Source: Cephalopachus bancanus
Taxonomy: Eukaryota; Chordata; Mammalia; Primates; Tarsiidae
Assembly (NCBI GenBank): GCA_027257055.1
Contig: JAPVLO010000019.1
Span: 12,171,001-12,235,000, forward strand
DNA: 64,000 nucleotides
Reading direction: 5' to 3'
The notes below the pieces were generated by a model. The model searched no databases and had not been told where the DNA came from. It saw nothing but the letters and a program-made list of their open reading frames with translations. Made by a program: the position numbers and the translations under genes. Of the stretch, positions 57,644 to 64,000 are shown in pieces; the first letter of the stretch is position 1, and each line of letters opens with the position of its first letter.

Positions 57644-59392
57644 CAAATATCTGCTATCTTCCAGAGACCAACTTAACTCACAAACACTCCTGCAAAATCA
57701 AGGGTAAGGGGAATATTCCACACAAGTGAAGACCAAAAATGAATAGCAGTAGCCATTTTCATGTCAGATAAAACAGAATTTGAGCTAAAAACAGTAAAAA
57801 TAGACAAAGATGGCTCATATATAATGATTAAGGGAAAAATCCTATGAGAAGACATGACAATTTTAAATACATATGTGCATATAACACCAGACCCCCAGCA
57901 TTATTTAAAAAATTCTATTAAACCTAAAAAAGAGATAGACAGCAATACAATAGTGGTGGGAGAACTCAACATTCCACTGATGAGTGAGAACAAGTGGTAC
58001 TCAATCCTTTGTTTCTGTGATAGATCACTGAGTATTACAGACTCTAAATCCATCCAAGTTGTTGCAAAGTTCATGATTTTGTCTTTCTCTATGGCTGTGT
58101 AATATTCCATTGTGTATATGTACCACTTTTTTTTAATCCAGTCCACTTTCCATGGACAGGACGATTGGTCCCATGTTTTTGCTGTTGTGAATAAGGCTTC
58201 AATAAAAACGCGTGCAGGTATACTTTTTGTAGAGTGATTTGCATTCCTCCAGGTATATTTCCAGGAGGGGGATTGCTGGGTCACATAGAAGATCAAATTT
58301 TAGATCTTTTAAGAATACTCATACTGTTTTCCACAGAGTTTTTACTTGTTTACACTCCCACCAACTGTGTAGAAGTATTTCCTTTTACCCACATCCTCTC
58401 CAGCATCTGTTTTTTTGTTTTGTTTTGTTTGAGTTATTGAGGATGGTCATCCTGACTTTCAGTTTGATGAGTTCCCAATTGTCTATCTTACCTCTTATGA
58501 CATGGGTATTTGGAGTTTTGATTAAGAATTGGTTGCCAGTTCCAATTTCCCTAAGGGTGTCTCCTGTATTTACTAAGGTTCTTATAGTTTGAGGTTTTAC
58601 ATTTAGTTTTTTTGATTCATTTAGAGTTGATTTTTGTGTACGGTGATGGCTAGGGGCCCTGTTACATTCTTCTGCATGTGGTCAACCAGTTTTCCCAGTA
58701 CTATTTACAGAATAAGTTCCCTCTCCCCAGTGGTTGTTGGTGGAGGCTCTATAGAAGATAAGTTGGTTGAGAAATTAAGGTTTTGCTTTTGGTATCCCTA
58801 ACCTGTGCCATTGGTCTACATGCCTGTTCTTGTGCCAGTAACAGACTGTTTTGATTATTGTAGCCTTAAAACAAAGCTTAAAGTCTGGAAGTGTGATACT
58901 TCTTGCTTTGTTTCTTTTGCTGAGGATTGTTTTGGCTGTTTGTGGTCATTTATATTTTCATATAAATTTCTGTGTTGTCATTTCCACATCTGAGAAGAAT
59001 AATGTTGGTAATTTGATAGGTATTCTGTTAAATTTGTAGATTGCCTTTGATAGGATGGACATCTTTAAAATGTTGATTTTTCTAATCCATGAGCATGGAA
59101 TATTTTTCCATTTGTTTGTGTCATTTTTTATTTCTTTGAGCAGTGTTTTGTAGTTTTTGTTGTAAAGTACTTTCACTTCTCTGGTTAGGAAGACACCAAG
59201 GTGTTTCATTTTTCTGTGGTTGTTGTGAATGGGATTTTGTTTTTTATTTGGTTCTCTGCCTGTTTGTTATTGTTGTATAAGAATGTGACTTTCTCTTGCA
59301 TATTAATTTTGTACCCTGAGAATTTGCCAAAGTCCTTTATCAGTGCAAGAACGTTTTTGACAGGTTATCTTAGATTTTCAAGATATAGAATC

Positions 59393-59404
59393 ATCATCAG
59401 CAAA
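59393..59404 (-). pseudogene. L1 RT catalytic box FADD, frame broken next to it
   Basis: The minus strand reads TTTGCTGATGAT (FADD), the metal-binding aspartate pair of L1 reverse transcriptase. A small deletion directly after it gives DSIS-stop where MILYLEN is expected, so the catalytic residues remain but the frame is lost. Confidence 0.85.
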
Positions 59405-60023
59405 GAGGGATGATTTGACTTCCTCTTTTCCTATTTGCATACCCCTGACTTCCTTCTCTTCTCTGATGCTCTAGTTAGGACTTCCAACACTATGTTGAAC
59501 AGGAGGGGTGAAAGTGGTCAGCCTTGTCTTGTTCTGGTTTTCAGGGAAATGGTTCCAATTTCTGTCTGTTTAGCAATATGTTGGCTGTAGATTTATTTTA
59601 GATGGCTCTTACCATTTTGCGGTGTGTTTCTTCTATTCCTATGTGTTTCAGGGTTTTTTTCAAGAAGGGATGGTGGATTTTATCAAAAGCTTTTTCTGCA
59701 CCTAATGATATAATCATGTAATTCTTATTTTTACATCTGTTGATGTATTTAATTACATTTGTGGTCTTGTGGATGTTGAACCAACCCAGCATCCCAGGGG
59801 TGAAGACTACTTGGTCATGGTGGATGATTTTTGAGATGTGTTATTGGCTCCTATTTGCTAAAATCTTGTTGAGTATTTTTGCATCTATATTCATCAGGGA
59901 TAATCGCCTGTAGTTCTCTTTCTTTGTTGGATCTTCACCCAGTTTGGGTATCAGTGTGTTGTTAGCTTCATAAAATGTAAAATGATTAAGGAGAGTTCTT
60001 TCTTTCTCAATTGCTTGAAATAC

Positions 60024-60097
60024 TTCTTTTTTTTTTAATTGGAGGCTCACTCTGTCCAGGCCAGAGTGCAGTGGCACACTCACAGCCACTTCAACTT
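60024..60097 (-). repeat. Alu fragment inside the antisense L1
   Basis: TTTTTTTTTTAATTGGAGGCTCACTCTGTCCAGGCC through CACTCACAGCCACTTCAACTT is a short right-arm Alu end in antisense orientation. L1 text resumes after about 60097. Confidence 0.85.
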
Positions 60098-61052
60098 ATC
60101 AGCTTCTCCTTATATGTTTTGTAAAACTCCACTGGAAAGCCATCTGGTCCAGGACTTTTTTTTTGTAGGTAGTTTTCTTATGACAGAGTCGATTTCCTGG
60201 GTTGTTATTGGCCAATTTAATGTTTCAATTTCTTCTTGTTTCAAGTTTCAGAGGTTGTTGATGTCAGAAAGTCCTCCATTTCATTTAAGTTTTCGAGTTT
60301 GTTTCCGTACAAGTGTGCATAGTAATCTCTGATAATTCTTTTGTATTTCTTTGGGGTCCATTGTGACTTGATCTTTTGCATTTCTGGTTGTATCTATTTG
60401 AACTTTTTCTCTATTTTTCTTGGTCAGTCTCACTAGGGGTCCATCAATCTTGTTTATTCTTTCAAAGAACCAGCTTTTTGTTTCAATAATTTTTTTAAAT
60501 GATATTTTCATCTTCTATGTCCTTTATTTGGGTTTTTTCTTTGGTGATCTAGATTCTTCTGCTGATGATAGAGTTTTAGTGGTCTTGTTTTCAAGCTACC
60601 TTAGGTGATGTGTTAGGCTGTTAACTTGTGATCTTTCCATTTCCATTTTCTTCATGTGTGTTTGTAAAGAAATGAATTTCACCTCTCAGTACTGTTTTCA
60701 TGGCATCCCAGAGGTTTCAGTAAGATGTGTCTTTATTTTCATTTGTTTCCAGAAAGCTTTTAATTCTGCTTTGATTTCCATGTTGACCCAGGAGTTGTTC
60801 AGCATTATGCTGTTTAGTGTCCATGTCTTTGTTGACTTTTGGGGAGCTTTGTTGGTGTTGATATTTATTTTTATTCCACTGTGGTCTGATCAGGTACATG
60901 ATGGTATTTTGATCTTACGGAATTAGTGTTTGCTTAATTTATGGCTGAGGATGTGGTCGATCTTGTAGTACATTCCATGTGGTGATGAGGAGAATGTATA
61001 TTCTATGGTTGTTGGGTAGAATATTCTGTAGGTGTCTATTAATTCCATTTGT

Positions 61053-61277
61053 TCAAGCATCAATTTGAGGTTCCAGATCTCCTTGTTGATATTTTTCCCT
61101 CGATGATCTATCTAGAGTTGTTAGTGAGGTATTTAAGTCCCCAGCTATTACAGAATAAGAATTAAAATCTTTTTTTAGTTTACCTAAAAGCTGCTGTATA
61201 AAAGTTAGTGCTCCTATATTGGGGGTATGTATGTATAGGATGGACATTTCTTGTTGATGAATTGAACCTTTTATCAT
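61053..61277 (-). pseudogene. L1 ORF2 endonuclease-domain remnant
   Basis: A 74-codon frame with YIHTPNIGALTFIQQLLG...VIAGDLNTSLTTLDRSSRE, the AP-like endonuclease part of L1 ORF2p. The G-D-x-N-T motif (catalytic Asp/Asn) is retained. It is isolated from the rest of ORF2 by stops. Confidence 0.92.
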
Positions 61278-61616
61278 TATGAGTGAGCTTCCAAAACTTT
61301 TTATAATCTTTGATAGTTTAAAGGATATTTTGTCTGATATTAAGATTGCAACTCATTGCTTTCTTTTGTGTTCCATTTGCCCAAAAATTTGTTTTCCATT
61401 CTCTAACTTTGAGTCTCTGAGTGTGCATTCTGTTTAGATGAGTCTCCTGGAGACAACATATTGCCGTGTCAATTTTTTTTAAATACAGTTTGTCTTTTCA
61501 GTAGTGCATTCAGTCAATTCACATTCAAGCTAATTACTGAGATGTGAGAGTTTATCCCTGTCATGAGGATCCTATAGAGTTTGTTGTTATTGTTGTTGTT
61601 ATATATGTGTGTATGT

Positions 61617-61943
61617 TCAATCTTTTTCCTGCATTCTTGGGAAGAGTGTAGTCATTCTTTTTTGTCTTTCTTCTGTGCCTAATACTTTCTTAAGTATCTC
61701 TTGTAGAACTGGTCTGGAGGTTGTATACATTCTTAGGAATTGAATGCCCAGGAAGTATTTAAATTTTCCATCACTGATGAAGCTTAGCTTAGCTGGGTAG
61801 GAAATTCTTGGTTGGAATTGTTTATCTTTGAGAGCTTTGAAGATTGGACTCCGATCTCTTCTAGTCTGTAGTGTTTCTGTAGATAAGTCTGCTGCTATTC
61901 TAATTGGACTTGCCCAGTAGGTAGTCTTACCTTTCTCTCTCAC
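61617..61943 (-). pseudogene. L1 ORF1p C-terminal domain remnant
   Basis: A 108-codon frame, REKGKTTY...SPIRIAADLSTETLQTRRD...FQPRISYPAKLSFISDGK..., aligns with the C-terminal half of L1 ORF1p (PIRLTADLSAETLQARR...FQPRISYPAKLSF in the family). It ends at a stop about 40 codons after this core. It is one of the best conserved coding remnants in the window. Confidence 0.94.
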
Positions 61944-62929
61944 TGCCTTTAGTACTTTTTATTTTATACCTACTTTGCATAAGTGAATTATTATGTGTCT
62001 AGGAGTTAGTCTTCTAGTCTGATGCCTTGCAGGGCTCTCTGAATCTCTTGTGTTTGAATGGTCACATCTCTGGTGAGATGAGGAAATTTTTCTTGGATAA
62101 TTTCATGGAATGTTTCTTCCAGGGTGTTCTATTTCTCTCTATCTGCCTCAGTAAGGTCAATTAGGCTTAGGTTCAGCCTTTTGATGTAATCACACATCTT
62201 TTGGAGATTTTGTTCCATCTTTTAAAGCTTCTTTTCTATTTTTAGCAGTTTGGGTTACTTCCATGTTTTGGTCCTCAAGCTCTGAGATTCTTTCTTCTGC
62301 TTGATTAATTCTGCTTTCTATGCTTGTCAGTTTGTTATTTATTTCATTTACTGTATTCTTTACGCCATCATCTCAGTTATCAACTCCTTCATTCTTTCCT
62401 CTTTCTCTCCTCATTTATATTCATTATCTCTATTAATATCTTGATATCTGAGTTTTGGATTTGAGACCAAGTCGTTCTGGAGGATCTTCATTGTTTGAGT
62501 TCTGAAGTCTGTATTCTCAAGTGCTGTCTTCCCAGGAGTCTGGATGGCACCTGTGTTCTTCCTTTGGTTCTTCTTCATTTGTAATGATTTTCCTCCCCTT
62601 TTCCCATCTCTTTAATTTAATTGTTCAGTGATAGGTTAAATAGCTTTCATTTCTGTTTGCTCAATCTCTTATTCTTCCTTATGTAAATTTTCTGGATTTG
62701 TTCAATTAAAGTCGGACTGGGGGTGGGAAGTTTTGCCTTTTGCAGTTTTGAGAATGACTGAGGTATGATGGAGGGGTGCTATGCCTCTCCATTACCTCAG
62801 AAGGTGTCTGCAGATCACAGTATCCACTCACTGGTGTGTGGGCCTCCTAGAGACCACTTCCCACCACCTTATTATCTGTCCATGCAATGAGAGCATATGT
62901 ATGCTCCCTGAAACCAATTGAGATAAGAA

Positions 62930-63180
62930 AAAGAAAAAGTATGGGAAAAGGAAGAAGGGAGACAAAAGGAGGATGGAGAGAGTAGAAGAAGGAAAATAGA
63001 CACACAAGCTAACAGATAAACAAAGAAACAAACAAAAACAAGCAAACATACAAACAAAGGAAACCTGGTGATGCACTCGCCTTCAAAATTGCCCATACAC
63101 AAACAGAAAAGCTAAAAAACCTAAAAAACAAGCAAAAACAAAACAAATGGAAAAACATAAACAAAAACAGAGGGGAAAGT
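62930..63180. repeat. Purine-rich low-complexity tract in the L1 5'UTR
   Basis: AAAAG/GGAAG-rich then AAACAAAC-type sequence within the 5'UTR of the antisense L1. The overlapping minus-strand open frames are composition artefacts. Confidence 0.7.
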
Positions 63181-63989
63181 GCTCCCTCTCGTGACCATTT
63201 CTGGAATTTCAGGTTCCTTTCGTCGCTCCCCTTCACTCTTGGCACAGTCTGATCAGGTATTGCTCTTAGCACGGGTCAGACACCCCATAGACCGCTGTGG
63301 GAGGAGCGTCAATCAGATCAGACTCACTCAACTCTTCCACTGTAGCTGCTGCCGCCAAGTCTCCCACTAGATCCGACGTGTCCATGCCTGATCCAGCATG
63401 GGGGTGAGGCGTCTGTCTCTCCATGTTTGCTTCAGAAGTTTTTACTCTGGGCCAGTGATGCTTGATCCCAGAGGGGTATGAGATTGCCTCTGGGTCTCAG
63501 GTTGGAGGCTGATCAGAGTTGGGTGGACTAAAGCGGGTCTCTGCCGGGTCCTGGGACAGAGAAAATGGCGGCAGTCAGCATCTCCACACTGGCATTGGAG
63601 CTTAGCTCCAGATTTCCTCCCCACACCTTCTCAACATTCCTGCTGCCAATGCCCGGCCTACTGCTGCAGGTGGTGGTGTGGGTTAGGTGCCAGCTGCCAA
63701 GGAGCAGCTGCTCTGTGCTGCCTTCTCCCAAGAGATGCCTTGAGAATGGTGGACAATCCTGCCTGGGGCTCCCATCTCAGAGCAGGGATAGGTTACAGCT
63801 GCCTCTACAGTTCCAGGTGCTTGATCCCAAGACTTCCCTCAGATGGACATTCTCTCACTCACCTGCACATACCCATGCATGCAGACTCATCTTTATGGAC
63901 ACTCACCCATGCAGAGACTCTCACACTCTCACCGGTTCCGTCACCATCTTGGTCCTGATTCAAGTCTATACATTTAAAGTTGGAAGAAA

Positions 63990-64000
63990 GCCAGGCTCGG
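63990..64000 (+). repeat. Start of an Alu, cut by the window edge
   Basis: GCCAGGCTCGG matches the first bases of the lineage-type Alu (GCCGGGCTCGG). Only 11 bases are visible, so the call relies on that motif and its position beyond a non-repeat flank. Confidence 0.6.

Larger units (their letters stand above)
55260..57981 (+). mobile_element. L1 5' half: 5'UTR, ORF1, start of ORF2
   Basis: 5'UTR spans about 55260-56500 (CGAAGCC-poor but GC-richer than its surroundings) and is related to the one at 37.5 kb. ORF1 follows, with a coiled-coil-like start near 56630-56780 and the RRM region at 56874-57200. The ORF1 C-terminal part is frameshifted (57200-57400). Inter-ORF and ORF2 start follow, ending inside the endonuclease at a GELNIPL-coding segment (57955-57980). 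It breaks at CCACTGAT into an antisense L1. Confidence 0.88.
57974..63955 (-). mobile_element. Nearly full-length antisense L1 (about 6 kb), 3' end lost
   Basis: Read on the minus strand: 5'UTR from about 63955, starting ...GGACCAAGATGGTGACGG as L1 5' ends do, to about 62600; ORF1 (62550-61617); ORF2 endonuclease (61300-60950), reverse transcriptase (60100-59200) and C-terminal region (59100-58000). The 3'UTR tail and poly(A) are missing, replaced by the junction with the sense L1. Stops and frameshifts occur throughout. It is the most complete L1 in the window. Confidence 0.9.

Noticed and set aside
62828..63272. Overlapping Phe/Cys/Leu-rich minus-strand frames as a membrane protein
   Set aside because: They translate the purine-rich and AAAC-rich low-complexity part of an L1 5'UTR.

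Overview
The window reads as AT-rich intergenic or deep-intronic DNA from a primate. Dimeric Alu elements (7SL-derived, with left and right arms, an A-rich linker and a poly(A) tail) occur throughout. Their shared variants differ from the human consensus: a left arm opening GCCGGGCTCGGTGGCTCAGCC, a GACTCCAACTCAAA end and a self-complementary right-arm segment. Together with an L1 3' tail unlike the human one, this suggests a strepsirrhine (lemur-type) primate. That assignment is inference from repeat diagnostics. I found no intact host protein-coding gene, no tRNA or rRNA gene and no CRISPR array. Every long open frame I examined lies in a transposable element or looks like chance.

Layout. 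0-9 kb: an old Alu, a CT/CA microsatellite, MIR pieces, a 72-bp L1 tail insertion, two younger Alus and a long run of L2 (5.8-9.0 kb). 9.9-12.7 kb: 5' half of an old L1M with two Alus in it. 13.8-19.4 kb: a second L1M 5' half, split by an ERV1-type LTR that is itself split by an Hsmar2-like mariner, plus two Alus in opposite orientation. 21.3-22.0 kb: a Tigger1 transposase remnant. 22.1-24.6 kb: a third L1M, cut by a younger L1 3' end. 24.7-25.55 kb: a solo LTR with class II features and a 6-bp target duplication. 25.6-33.9 kb: Alus, MaLR, L2 and MIR fragments, microsatellites and a perfect hairpin. 33.9-42.3 kb: an antisense old L1 split by a sense L1. 42.8-52.4 kb: a very young-looking Alu, a Tigger-type MITE, an antisense MaLR LTR, and L2. 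52.4-54.9 kb: an antisense L1 beside a sense L1 3' end. 55.3-64 kb: a sense L1 5' half fused tail-to-tail to a nearly full-length antisense L1, and the first bases of another Alu at the edge.

The elements do not form a working gene system. The interest lies in nested insertions that give relative ages, recent target-site duplications, the lineage-specific Alu and L1 variants, and a few rearrangement junctions and palindromes. All mobile-element reading frames seen are broken.
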